Positions 1 through 8,249 of a DNA stretch of 64,000 nt are shown in pieces. Origin of the DNA: Salinarimonas soli (GTDB lineage: Bacteria > Pseudomonadota > Alphaproteobacteria > Rhizobiales > Beijerinckiaceae). Both the position numbers and the translations under genes were made by a program. The notes under the pieces were generated by a model. That model ran no database searches, was not told where the DNA came from, and saw only the letters and a list, made by a program, of their open reading frames with translations. The stretch's first letter is position 1. Each line of letters starts with the position of its first letter. Where the stretch lies: NCBI RefSeq assembly GCF_008386575.1, contig NZ_VUOA01000019.1, forward strand, positions 23,472 to 87,471, in the 5' to 3' direction.

Positions 1-26
1 CCCCTCCCACCCGGGAGAGGGGCCGA

Positions 27-995
27 TCACACCCGCTCTGCCGCAGCCCGGCGCAGGCGGTCGTTGATGGCCTCGCCCAGGCCCGTGCGCGGGATCGGGG
101 CCACGGCGATCGTGCCGGCGCCCGTGGCGTCGAGGCGGTGGAGGTGGCCGAACAGGTTCGCCGCCGCCTCCGCGAGGTCGCCCTGCGGGCTCAGGTCCAG
201 GACCGCCGCGGCGGCCTCGACGCCTGGCAGCGCGCCCGCCCCGAAGAGCAGGGCCGCCTCCCCCGGCCGGATCTCCCGCGCCCTCAGCCGCACCCGCGCC
301 CGCGGCGCGTAATGCGAGGCGAGCATGCCCGGCGCCCGCGGGGCCTGGCCCGGCTCCTCGGCTTCCGCGAGCCCTTCCCCCAGCGCCGCCTCGATCGCCT
401 CGCGGGGCACGCCGCCGGGGCGCAGCAGGGTGGGGCGCCCGCCAAGGCATGCGATGATCGTCGATTCCACGCCTACCCGGGTGGCGCCGCCCTCCAGGAT
501 CGCGTCGATGCGCCCGTCGAGGCCCGCGAGCACGTGCGCCGCCGTGGTGGGGCTGATCCGCCCGGAGCGGTTGGCGGAAGGCGCGGCGATGGGCCGCCCG
601 GCGGCGGCGAGCAGCGCGCGGGCGAGGGGGTGGGACGGCACCCGCAGCGCCACGCTGTCGTGCCCCGCCCGGGTGAGCTCGCTCACCGTCCCCCCCTCCG
701 CGAGCGGCACCACGAGGGTGAGGGGCCCCGGCCAGAAGCGCTCGGCGAGCGTCAGCGCCGCGCCGTCGAACCGGCCCTGGAGCCGCGCCGCCGCGAGGTC
801 CGGCACATGCGCGATGAGAGGGTTGAAGCGCGGGCGGTTCTTCGCCGCATAGATGCCCGCCACGGCCCTCGGATCGGTGGCGTCGGCGCCGAGCCCGTAG
901 ACGGTCTCGGTCGGGAACGCGACGAGGCCGCCCGCCCGCAGGATCTGCGCCGCCCGCTCCACGTCGCCCCCGCTCAAGCGCTCCGTCCGGCTCAT
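27..995 (-). CDS. tsaC: L-threonylcarbamoyladenylate synthase (Sua5/YciO/YrdC type)
   Basis: Makes threonylcarbamoyl-AMP from threonine, bicarbonate and ATP, the first step of t6A37 modification of ANN-decoding tRNAs, in the cytoplasm. The 322-residue product has the YrdC-type fold over about residues 12-200 (PTETVYGLGADA near residue 28, SANRSGRISPT near 141) followed by a linker and a C-terminal Sua5 domain. The length therefore fits the two-domain Sua5 form and not the short TsaC form. It is transcribed leftward, divergent from the acyl-CoA dehydrogenase gene, and ends 26 bases from the window edge. Family assignment is firm; the gene name follows bacterial usage. Confidence 0.93.
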   Translation of the reverse strand: MSRTERLSGGDVERAAQILRAGGLVAFPTETVYGLGADATDPRAVAGIYAAKNRPRFNPLIAHVPDLAAARLQGRFDGAALTLAERFWPGPLTLVVPLAEGGTVSELTRAGHDSVALRVPSHPLARALLAAAGRPIAAPSANRSGRISPTTAAHVLAGLDGRIDAILEGGATRVGVESTIIACLGGRPTLLRPGGVPREAIEAALGEGLAEAEEPGQAPRAPGMLASHYAPRARVRLRAREIRPGEAALLFGAGALPGVEAAAAVLDLSPQGDLAEAAANLFGHLHRLDATGAGTIAVAPIPRTGLGEAINDRLRRAAAERV

Positions 996-1042
996 CGCGC
1001 GACACCCGGTCGCCGGGCCCGGCGCGTTGGGGAAACTTGCCG

Positions 1043-1062
1043 ATGGTTCATATATGAACTAT
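1043..1062. promoter_or_regulatory. Near-perfect 20-base palindrome, candidate operator
   Basis: GTTCATATATGAAC (1046-1059) is a perfect 14-base palindrome; extended to 1043-1062 only one base pair breaks the symmetry. It is AT-rich in a GC-rich intergenic region and lies about 85 bases upstream of the acyl-CoA dehydrogenase start and 50 bases upstream of the divergent tsaC start. This size and symmetry suit a TetR- or MarR-type repressor of the fatty-acid genes. The binding protein is not identified here. Confidence 0.5.
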
Positions 1063-1145
1063 CTCCGGGCCTGTGCGAGCGGCCGAAAGGTGCGCTACCC
1101 TGTCCGTCAACGGCAGCCGAAGCCGAACGCCAATCGGAGGAAACC

Positions 1146-2927
1146 ATGACCTATCGGGCGCCCGTCGCCGACATGCTCTTCACCATGCGTCACGTCGCAG
1201 GTCTAGACCACGCGATTGAAGAAGGGCTTTACGGCGATCTCTCGACGGATCTGGTCCAGTCCATCCTGGAGGAGGGCGCCCGCTTCGCGGGGGAGGTGCT
1301 GGCGCCCCTGAACCGCATCGGCGACCAGCACGGCACGCCCCTCAAGGACGGCGCCATCACCATGCCGCCGGGCTGGCGCGAGGCCTATCATGCCTGGGCC
1401 CAGGCCGGCTGGAACGCGCTCCCCGGCCCCGTGGATTACGGCGGCCAGGGCCTGCCGACGCTGCTCAACTCGGCTTGCGTCGAGATGTGGAACGCCGCCA
1501 ACATGGCTTTCGGGCTGGGCCCCGTCCTCACCATGGGCGCCATCGAAGCGCTGACCGCGCACGGCTCGGACGAGCTGAAAGGCCGCTACCTCGAGAAGCT
1601 CGTCTCCGGCGAGTGGACCGCGACCATGAACCTCACCGAGCCCCAGGCGGGCTCGGACCTCGGCGCGCTTCGCACCCGCGCCGAGCCCGTGGGCGACGGC
1701 TCCTACAAGATCACCGGCCAGAAGATCTACATCACCTACGGCGAGCACGACCTCACCGACAACATCGTCCATCTCGTGCTGGCGCGCCTGCCCGACGCGC
1801 CGGCCGGCACCCGCGGCATCTCGCTCTTCCTCGTGCCGAAGGTGCTCCCCGACGGCACGCGCAACGACGTGCGCTGCGCCGGCATCGAGCACAAGCTCGG
1901 CATCCACGCCTCGCCCACCTGCACCATGGTCTATGGCGACGGCGGCGGCGCGACGGGCTGGCTCGTGGGCGAGGCCAATCGCGGCCTCGCCGTCATGTTC
2001 CTCATGATGAACAACGCCCGCCTCGCGGTCGGTCTCCAGGGCGTGGCCATCGCCGAGCGCGCCTACCAGCAGGCCCTGTCCTACGCCAAGGACCGGCGCC
2101 AGGGCCGGGCCCGCACCGTCCAGGCCGAGGGCATGCACCCGATCATCGAGCACCCGGACGTGAAGCGGATGCTCCTCACCATGAAGGCGTCCACCGCCGC
2201 GGCCCGCGCCATCTGCTACATGACGGCCGCCGCCCTCGACCGCTCGCACCTCGCGGGCGACGCCGACGCCAAGCGCGCCGCGCACGAGCGCGCCTCGATC
2301 CTCACCCCCGTGGCGAAGGCCTTCTCGACCGACATCGGCATCGAGGTCGCCTCCACGGGCGTGCAGGTCCATGGCGGCATGGGCTTCGTCGAGGAGACGG
2401 GCGCGGCGCAGCACCTGCGCGACGCCCGCATCGCGGCGATCTACGAGGGCACCAACGGCATCCAGGCCATCGACCTCGTGGCCCGCAAGCTGCCGCTCTC
2501 AGGCGGCGAGGCGGTCCGCGCCCTCATCGCCGAGATGCGCGGCACCGTCACGGGCGTGACGAAGAACGGCGACGCGGCCTTCGGCGACACGGCGGCCCGC
2601 CTGCGCGAGGCGGTGGAAAGCCTCGACCGCGCCACGAGCTTCATGCTCAAGGCGCTCGCCTCCAACGATCCCGACCAGGCGCTTGCGGGCGCGACGCCCT
2701 ATCTCCGCCTCTTCGGCCTCGCCCAGGGCGGCACGGCGCTCGCCAAGGCGGCGCTCGCGGCCTCCGCCGCGATGAAGGCCGGCGAGACCGATCCGGCGCA
2801 CGGCGCCCGCATCGCGCTCGCCCGCTTCTTCGCCGAGAACCTCGCCATCGGGGCGCGCGGGCTGGAGGACACGGTGACCGCGGGCGCCGGCTTCCTGCAG
2901 GACGCGCCGCTGGCGCTGGCGAGCTAG
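1146..2927 (+). CDS. Acyl-CoA dehydrogenase, long form with C-terminal extension
   Basis: FAD-dependent alpha,beta-dehydrogenation of an acyl-CoA. The product is 593 residues, about 200 longer than classical acyl-CoA dehydrogenases, matching the long subfamily that includes 3-methylmercaptopropionyl-CoA dehydrogenase (DmdC). The substrate-loop motif MNLTEPQAGSDLG lies near residue 160, and the catalytic-base context IYEGTNGIQAIDL near 435; the rest is a helical C-terminal extension. The ATG at 1146 is chosen because GGAGG ends five bases before it; the reading frame stays open far upstream without coding character. An enoyl-CoA hydratase and an SDR follow within 15 bases, so one operon for acyl-CoA oxidation is likely. 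The true acyl substrate is unknown. Confidence 0.93.
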   Translation: MTYRAPVADMLFTMRHVAGLDHAIEEGLYGDLSTDLVQSILEEGARFAGEVLAPLNRIGDQHGTPLKDGAITMPPGWREAYHAWAQAGWNALPGPVDYGGQGLPTLLNSACVEMWNAANMAFGLGPVLTMGAIEALTAHGSDELKGRYLEKLVSGEWTATMNLTEPQAGSDLGALRTRAEPVGDGSYKITGQKIYITYGEHDLTDNIVHLVLARLPDAPAGTRGISLFLVPKVLPDGTRNDVRCAGIEHKLGIHASPTCTMVYGDGGGATGWLVGEANRGLAVMFLMMNNARLAVGLQGVAIAERAYQQALSYAKDRRQGRARTVQAEGMHPIIEHPDVKRMLLTMKASTAAARAICYMTAAALDRSHLAGDADAKRAAHERASILTPVAKAFSTDIGIEVASTGVQVHGGMGFVEETGAAQHLRDARIAAIYEGTNGIQAIDLVARKLPLSGGEAVRALIAEMRGTVTGVTKNGDAAFGDTAARLREAVESLDRATSFMLKALASNDPDQALAGATPYLRLFGLAQGGTALAKAALAASAAMKAGETDPAHGARIALARFFAENLAIGARGLEDTVTAGAGFLQDAPLALAS

Positions 2928-2938
2928 GGGAGGGGGCG

Positions 2939-3697
2939 ATGACGGACCAGGTCGAGATCACCCGCGAGGGAGGCGTCATGCGCCTCCGGCTCGCGCGGCC
3001 GGAGAAGAAGAACGCGCTCACGGGCGCGATGTACGGCGCCCTCATGGGAGCCTTCCGGGAGGCCGAGGCCGACGACGGGATCGGCGCCCTCCTCATCACG
3101 GGCTCGGGCGGCTCGTTCACGGCGGGCAACGACATCGGCGACTTCCTCGCCTTCGCGGCCGATCCCGGCAAGGCGCCGCCCTTCAGCTTCGTGCGCGCGC
3201 TCGCCACCCTGGAGAAGCCGCTCGTGGCGGCGGTCGAGGGCGTGGCGGTGGGCATCGGCACCACGCTGCTCCTCCATTGCGACCTCGCCTTCGCGGCGCC
3301 GACCGCCAGGTTCCGCATGCCCTTCGTCGATCTCGGCCTCGTGCCGGAGGCCGGCTCGAGCCTGCTCCTGCCCCAGCGCGTCGGCCTCGCCAAGGCCTCC
3401 GAGCTCCTGATGCTGGCGGAGGGCTTCGACGCGGCGGAGGCCCATCGCCTCGGCCTCGTCAACGCCGTCGTCCTCGCCGAGAGCCTCGAGGCGCACGCGC
3501 TCGCCAAAGCCCAGGCGCTCGCCGCCAAGCCCCGGGGCGCGATGCTGGCCACCCGCCGTTTCCTGCGCGGCGACCGCACGGTGTTGCTCGCCGCCATCGA
3601 CGCCGAGGCGGTCGCTTTCGGGAAGGCGCTGGCCTCGCCCGAGGCCCGCTCCGCCTTCATGGCCTTCCTGTCGAAGCCGAAGGCCGCCGCCTCGTAG
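2939..3697 (+). CDS. Enoyl-CoA hydratase/isomerase family protein
   Basis: Crotonase-fold protein of 252 residues, expected to hydrate the enoyl-CoA made by the dehydrogenase immediately upstream. The N-terminal RPEKKNALTG segment (about residues 20-29) and oxyanion-hole regions SFTAGNDIGDF (near 59) and EGVAVGIGTTLLLHCDLAFA-type helix (near 100) are typical. The start at 2939 has GGGGAGGGGG just before it and lies 11 bases after the dehydrogenase stop, so the two are co-transcribed. Hydratase versus isomerase activity cannot be separated by eye. Confidence 0.9.
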   Translation: MTDQVEITREGGVMRLRLARPEKKNALTGAMYGALMGAFREAEADDGIGALLITGSGGSFTAGNDIGDFLAFAADPGKAPPFSFVRALATLEKPLVAAVEGVAVGIGTTLLLHCDLAFAAPTARFRMPFVDLGLVPEAGSSLLLPQRVGLAKASELLMLAEGFDAAEAHRLGLVNAVVLAESLEAHALAKAQALAAKPRGAMLATRRFLRGDRTVLLAAIDAEAVAFGKALASPEARSAFMAFLSKPKAAAS

Positions 3698-3710
3698 GGC
3701 GGGGAACGCC

Positions 3711-4541
3711 ATGAGCCCGCCGCTCGCGGACCGCATCTGCCTCGTCGCCGGCGCCTCGCGCGGCGTCGGCCGCGGCATCGCGCGGGCGCTCGGCGAGGCC
3801 GGGGCGACCGTGATCGTCACCGGGCGCTCGAGCCAGGCGGGCGCGATCACCGACGGGCGGCGCGAGACCATCGAGGACGCCGCCCACGAGGTCGGCGCCG
3901 CGGGCGGCCGCGGCCATCCCTATCGCTGCGACCACACCAGCGAGCGCGAGGTCGACACCCTCGTCTCCTGGGCCCTGCGCCGCTTCGGGCGCATCGACGT
4001 GGCGGTGTCCTCCGTCTGGGGCGGCAACGAGGGCCATGACGGCGAGCGCTTCGCCGACGGCTCGGCCTGGGGCGATCCGTTCTGGCGCCGGCCCGTGGCC
4101 CGCTTCGGCCATCTCATGGAGACGGGCCCCTACGCGGCCCTGCTCCTTGCCCGCGCCGTGGCCCCCGCCATGGTCTCGGCCCGCCGGGGGCTCCTCGCCT
4201 TCGTGTCCTTCTCCACGGAGGAGGGCTATCTCGGCGACATCCACTACGACCTCGCCACGGCGGGCCTCAACCGCCTGGCGCTGGCCTGCGGTGAGGAACT
4301 GCGCGGCCACGGCGTCACGGCGCTCGCCCTGACGCCAGGCCGGGTCCGCACCGAGCGCGCCGCCGACGCCGGGCTCGACGCCACCGAGAGCCCGCTGTTC
4401 GCCGGCCGCGCCCTCGCCGCGCTCGCCGCCGACCCCGACGCCGCCCGCCATGCCGGCCGCAACCTCCACGCCGCCGACCTCGCCCGCCTCTACGGTTTCA
4501 CGGACATTGACGGGAGCCAGCCGGAGCGCTTCCGGCCCTGA
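3711..4541 (+). CDS. SDR family oxidoreductase (DHRS1-like) lacking the catalytic lysine
   Basis: Short-chain dehydrogenase/reductase of 276 residues. The NAD(P)-binding motif reads AGASRGVGRGIA (near residue 13) and a TGRSSQ segment follows the second strand, as in DHRS1-like proteins. The active-site region reads HYDLATAGLNRLAL (near 180): the tyrosine is present but the lysine four residues on is threonine. That substitution may weaken or alter oxidoreductase activity. The gene is 13 bases after the enoyl-CoA hydratase with GGGGAACGCC as ribosome site context, and is the last gene of this three-gene operon; a long inverted repeat follows. Confidence 0.85.
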   Translation: MSPPLADRICLVAGASRGVGRGIARALGEAGATVIVTGRSSQAGAITDGRRETIEDAAHEVGAAGGRGHPYRCDHTSEREVDTLVSWALRRFGRIDVAVSSVWGGNEGHDGERFADGSAWGDPFWRRPVARFGHLMETGPYAALLLARAVAPAMVSARRGLLAFVSFSTEEGYLGDIHYDLATAGLNRLALACGEELRGHGVTALALTPGRVRTERAADAGLDATESPLFAGRALAALAADPDAARHAGRNLHAADLARLYGFTDIDGSQPERFRP

Positions 4542-4554
4542 GGCGCCACGCTGC

Positions 4555-4712
4555 TCCCTCCCCCCTTGTGGGGGAGGGCTGGGGTGGGGGGTGACGGCGG
4601 TGATCTGACCGGAGAGGTTGCTATCCGAACGGTTGCGACTGGTTCTGCTCCACCTCCGCCGTCACCCCCACCCCCAGCCCCTCCCCGCAAGGGGGAGGGG
4701 AGCACGGCATGC
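4555..4712. repeat. Long inverted-repeat element, family B copy 1
   Basis: The outer arms pair CCCTCCCCCTTGTGGGGGAG with the complementary CTCCCCGCAAGGGGGAG at the far end. Inner arms GTGACGGCGGTG and CACCTCCGCCGTCAC also pair, so the whole element folds into one long hairpin. Similar copies lie at 27325-27472 and, more degenerate, 50411-50582. Here it separates the convergent SDR and tadA genes and could serve as a transcript end. Confidence 0.75.
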
Positions 4713-4716
4713 GCCC

Positions 4717-5193
4717 CTACCGCCTCTCCTGGAAGAACCCTCGCAGCACCGCCGCCGCCTCGGTCTCGCGCAAGCCCCCGTAGACCTCCGGCGCGTGGTG
4801 GCAGGTGGCGGAAGCGTAGAGGCGGACACCGTGCTCCACCGCGCCGCCCTTCGGATCACCGGCGCCGAAATAGAGGCGGCGGATGCGGGCGAAGGAGATC
4901 GCGCCCGCGCACATGGGGCAGGGCTCCAGGGTCACGTAGAGGTCGCAGCCCGTGAGCCGCTCCTGGCCGAGCGCGGCGCAGGCGGCGCGCAGCGCCAGGA
5001 CCTCGGCATGCGCGGTGGGGTCGTTGAGCTCGCGGGTGCGGTTGCCGGCGGCGGCCAGGACGGCGCGGTCGCGCACCACCACGGCCCCGACGGGAACCTC
5101 GCCCCGCGCGCCCGCCGCACGGGCTTGGGCGAGGGCTGAGGCCATGGGATCGAAGGGGGGCGGCTCGTCCGGGCGCATGGGTGTGTCCAGCAT
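4717..5193 (-). CDS. tadA: tRNA adenosine(34) deaminase TadA
   Basis: Deaminates A34 to inosine in the wobble position of tRNA-Arg(ACG), a zinc-dependent cytidine-deaminase-fold enzyme. The zinc and proton-shuttle motifs are clear: HAEV (His and catalytic Glu) in the first half and PCPMCAGA (two zinc cysteines) about 30 residues later. The reading frame continues upstream to 5265, but the family usually begins near the FDPMASALAQARAA helix, so the ATG at 5193 (158 residues) or the one at 5145 is more likely than 5265. It diverges from the RluB gene, with which it shares a short promoter region. Confidence 0.92.
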   Translation of the reverse strand: MLDTPMRPDEPPPFDPMASALAQARAAGARGEVPVGAVVVRDRAVLAAAGNRTRELNDPTAHAEVLALRAACAALGQERLTGCDLYVTLEPCPMCAGAISFARIRRLYFGAGDPKGGAVEHGVRLYASATCHHAPEVYGGLRETEAAAVLRGFFQERR

Positions 5194-5264
5194 CGGGCAT
5201 CGACCTGATGACGCGGGGTCAATGCGCTCTCGCATCTCACATATCTCTCTGATATCAAGCCGCA

Positions 5265-7565
5265 ATGACCGACAAGAATGACGACGATGCCGGAGGCCGC
5301 GCGCCGCGCGGACGCCCGCCGGCCCGCGCCCCCCGTGGCGACCGCCCCGCCCGCGCTGCCCGCCCCCCGCGCGGCGACCGGCCCGACCGACCGCCGCGCG
5401 CCCGCGAGGACGGCGAGCGACCGGCCCGCTCGGGCGCGGGCGACCGGAACGCCCGCCCGCGCCGCGAGGATGGCGACCGGCCCTTCCGCAAGCCCGCGGG
5501 CGACCGTGACGCGCGCCCGCGCACCGGCGGCGGCGACCGCCCCTTCCGCGGCAAGCCGGGGGGCGACCGCCCGTTCCGCAAGCCCGACGGCGACCGGCCG
5601 CAGCGTGCCCGCCCCGACGGGGACCGTCCCGCCCGTCCGCGCCGCGAGGACGGCGACCGCCCGTTCCGCGCCCGCTCGAACGACGGCGAGCGCTCGTTCG
5701 GCGGCGACCGCCCCCCGCGCCGGCCCGAGGGGGACCGGCCGAACCGCGGCCCTCGCCCGCAGGGCGACCGCCCGTTTCGCTCCCGTTCCGAGGGCGACCG
5801 GCCCGCGCGGGGTCCCCGTCCCGAGGGCGACCGCCCGTACCGTCCTCGCCCCGAGGGGGACCGTCCCTTCCGCTCCCGGCCCGAGGGCGACCGCCCCGCC
5901 CGTGGTCCTCGGCCGGACGGTGACCGCCCCTATCGCCCCCGTCCCGACGGCGACCGGCCGGTCCGCGCGCGTCGCGAGGACGGCGACAGGCCCGTTCGCG
6001 GCCCCCGCACCGATGCCGAGCGGCCGCAGCGGTCCTTCGACGGGGCGCCCCGTCCCGCCCGCCGGCCCCGCGCTGGGGCCGATCGCCCCAAGCGCGCGCC
6101 CGACGCCGCCCCGGCCGGCACGGAGCCCCTGGAGGAGCGGATCGCGAAGGTAATGGCCCGCGCGGGCGTCGCCTCGCGCCGCGACGCCGAGAAGATGATC
6201 GAGGACGGGCGCGTGACGCTCAACGGCGAGGTCGTGGCCTCCCCCGCCCTCAACGTGCTCGCGGACGCCGACATCCGGGTCGACGGCGAGCCCCTGCCGC
6301 AGAAGGAGCGCACCCGCCTGTGGCTCTTCCACAAGCCGCGGGGCCTCGTGACGACGGCGCGCGACCCCGAGGGGCGCCCGACCGTGTTCGACAGCCTGCC
6401 CTCCGAGCTGCCCCGCGTGGTGGCGGTGGGCCGCCTCGACATCAACACGGAGGGGCTGCTGCTCCTCACCAACGACGGCGGCCTCGCCCGCGTCCTGGCC
6501 CATCCCACCACGGGCTGGCTGCGGCGCTACAAGGTACGGGCCTATGGCGACATCGACCAGGCGGCCCTCGACGGCCTGCGCGGCGGGATCAGCATCGACG
6601 GGGTCGATTACGGGCCCATCGAGGCGCGCCTCGACCGCGCGCAGGGCGACAACACCTGGCTGACGCTGGGCCTGCGCGAGGGCAAGAACCGGGAGATCAA
6701 GGTGGTGCTGGAGCATCTGGGCCTCCAGGTGAACCGCCTCATCCGCATGTCCTTCGGGCCGTTCCAGCTCGGCGAGCTCGAGATGGGCCTCGTCGAGGAG
6801 ATCCCGACCCGGGTGCTGCGCGATCAGCTCGGCGAGGCCCTGGCCCAGGAGGCCGGGGTCGACTTCGCCTCTCCCGTGCGCGAGCCGATCGACGAGCGCG
6901 ACGCCTACGAGGAGCGCCGCCCGGAGCGCCGCGACGAGCGGCCCGCGCGCGGGCGCACCGGCGAGGACAGGCCCCGCCGCACCCGCGACGACGAGCGCCC
7001 GGCCCGCCCGCGCCCCGGGGACGACCGTCCGGCGCGGGGCGGCAAGCCCCAGCGTCCCGGCCGCGAGGGCGACCGGCCCGACCGCGCCGAGGCGCCCGCC
7101 CGTCTGGTGCGGCGCACCACGTGGCGCGCCGACGAGGACACCGCCGAGCCCAAGGCCTTCAAGCCCCGGCGCAAGACGGATCCTGCGACGGAGCGCGCCG
7201 CCAATGCCGAGCGCCCGCGCGAGCGGGTCGGCGCCATCAAGGGCACCAAGGGCGGCAAGGTGCTCGTGGAGCGCCTCGTGGCCCAGCCGAAGCCCGAGGC
7301 CGAGGAGCGGCCCGCCCGCCGCTCCCGTCCGCCGCAGGGCGACGACACGCCCCGCCGTCCCCGGCCCCGCTCCGACGAGCGCCCGGCGCGCTCCGACGGC
7401 CCGCGTCCGCCCCGCGCGGGCGGCGACCGCCCGCCCCGCGACGCCCGTCCTCCTCGCGACGGCGCGCCGCCCCGGCGCGGCCCGCCTTCGGGCGGGCGCG
7501 GCGGTCCTCCGGGTCGCGGCGGTCCTCCCGGCCGCGGCGGTCCCCCGAAGGGCCGGCGGTCCTGA
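5265..7565 (+). CDS. rluB: RluB/RsuA-family 23S rRNA pseudouridine synthase with giant basic low-complexity arms
   Basis: Isomerises a uridine in 23S rRNA to pseudouridine. The conserved core spans about residues 285-545: an S4 RNA-binding domain (ERIAKVMARAGVASRRDAEK) followed by the synthase domain with the catalytic aspartate in GRLDINTEGLLLLTNDGG. The core is about 260 residues of a 766-residue protein. Residues 1-280 are a degenerate GDRP(A/F/Y)R repeat, and residues 560-766 are another Arg/Asp/Pro/Gly-rich tail ending in GGPPGRGG repeats. Such arms are known in alphaproteobacterial RluB but are extreme here; they probably bind RNA or ribosomes. The start at 5265 precedes the repeats directly. 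Confidence 0.9.
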   Translation: MTDKNDDDAGGRAPRGRPPARAPRGDRPARAARPPRGDRPDRPPRAREDGERPARSGAGDRNARPRREDGDRPFRKPAGDRDARPRTGGGDRPFRGKPGGDRPFRKPDGDRPQRARPDGDRPARPRREDGDRPFRARSNDGERSFGGDRPPRRPEGDRPNRGPRPQGDRPFRSRSEGDRPARGPRPEGDRPYRPRPEGDRPFRSRPEGDRPARGPRPDGDRPYRPRPDGDRPVRARREDGDRPVRGPRTDAERPQRSFDGAPRPARRPRAGADRPKRAPDAAPAGTEPLEERIAKVMARAGVASRRDAEKMIEDGRVTLNGEVVASPALNVLADADIRVDGEPLPQKERTRLWLFHKPRGLVTTARDPEGRPTVFDSLPSELPRVVAVGRLDINTEGLLLLTNDGGLARVLAHPTTGWLRRYKVRAYGDIDQAALDGLRGGISIDGVDYGPIEARLDRAQGDNTWLTLGLREGKNREIKVVLEHLGLQVNRLIRMSFGPFQLGELEMGLVEEIPTRVLRDQLGEALAQEAGVDFASPVREPIDERDAYEERRPERRDERPARGRTGEDRPRRTRDDERPARPRPGDDRPARGGKPQRPGREGDRPDRAEAPARLVRRTTWRADEDTAEPKAFKPRRKTDPATERAANAERPRERVGAIKGTKGGKVLVERLVAQPKPEAEERPARRSRPPQGDDTPRRPRPRSDERPARSDGPRPPRAGGDRPPRDARPPRDGAPPRRGPPSGGRGGPPGRGGPPGRGGPPKGRRS

Positions 7566-7580
7566 TCGGAGCGGCGGGGC

Positions 7581-8138
7581 GTGCGCATCGTCGGCGGCCG
7601 CTTTCGCGGACGGGGCCTCGCGGGCCCGAGGTCGGACGCCATCCGCCCGACCTCCGACCGCCTGCGCGAGACGATCTTCAACATCCTGGCGCACGGCTAT
7701 GACGACCCCGTCCCCGGCGCCCGGGTGATCGACCTGTTCGCGGGCACGGGCGCCATGGGGCTCGAGGCCCTGTCGCGCGGCGCGGCCTTCGCGGTGCTCG
7801 TGGACGAGGGCGCCCAGGCGCGCGGGCTCATCCGCGAGAATATCGAGACCCTCGGCCTTGCGGGCGTGGCGCGCCTGTTCAAGCGCGACGCCACCCGCAT
7901 GGGCCGCATCGAGCGCATCGAGCCCTTCTCCCTCCTCTTCTGCGACCCGCCCTACGGCCGCGACCTCGCGCCCAAGGCCCTGGCTTCCTGCGCCGAGGGC
8001 GGGTGGCTCGTCCCCGGCGCCCTCGCCGTGGTGGAGGAGACGCAAGGGGCGGAGGTGGCGCTGCCCGAGCGGTTCGAGGAGATCGAGCGGCGGGATTACG
8101 GCGAGACGCGGATGCTGTTCGCGCGCTTCGCGGGGTGA
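7581..8138 (+). CDS. rsmD: 16S rRNA (guanine(966)-N(2))-methyltransferase RsmD
   Basis: SAM-dependent methylation of G966 in 16S rRNA. The 185-residue product has the SAM-binding motif DLFAGTGAMGLEALSRGA (near residue 50) and the catalytic N6/N2-methylase motif FCDPPYGRDL (near 118). The N-terminal MRIVGGRFRGRGL-type segment is characteristic of RsmD. Translation begins at a GTG (7581), the first start codon in frame after the RluB stop 15 bases earlier, so the two rRNA-modification genes form an operon. Confidence 0.93.
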   Translation: MRIVGGRFRGRGLAGPRSDAIRPTSDRLRETIFNILAHGYDDPVPGARVIDLFAGTGAMGLEALSRGAAFAVLVDEGAQARGLIRENIETLGLAGVARLFKRDATRMGRIERIEPFSLLFCDPPYGRDLAPKALASCAEGGWLVPGALAVVEETQGAEVALPERFEEIERRDYGETRMLFARFAG

Positions 8139-8249
8139 GAGGGCAGGCGGCGCGATCCCCCGCGCATATTGTGACAGCTTCGCAACGCTGCTAAGACCGC
8201 CCCCGCTCCCCATTGGCCGGTCCTGCGGCGTGAAAGCGGCTCGTTCCTC

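Noticed and set aside
1203-2414. 403-codon open frame on the minus strand opposite the acyl-CoA dehydrogenase
   Set aside because: It is exactly antisense to a strongly conserved gene, is His/Arg/Ala/Gly-rich without domain features, and GC-rich genomes keep such frames open by chance.
3701-3725. GGAAC before the SDR gene as an EcfG -35 box
   Set aside because: No CGTT lies 16-17 bases downstream; the sequence serves as the ribosome site of the SDR gene.
5265-6110. GDRP-repeat coding stretch considered as a DNA tandem repeat or CRISPR-like array
   Set aside because: The units vary in length and sequence, there are no spacers, and the pattern is explained by a degenerate protein repeat in frame.
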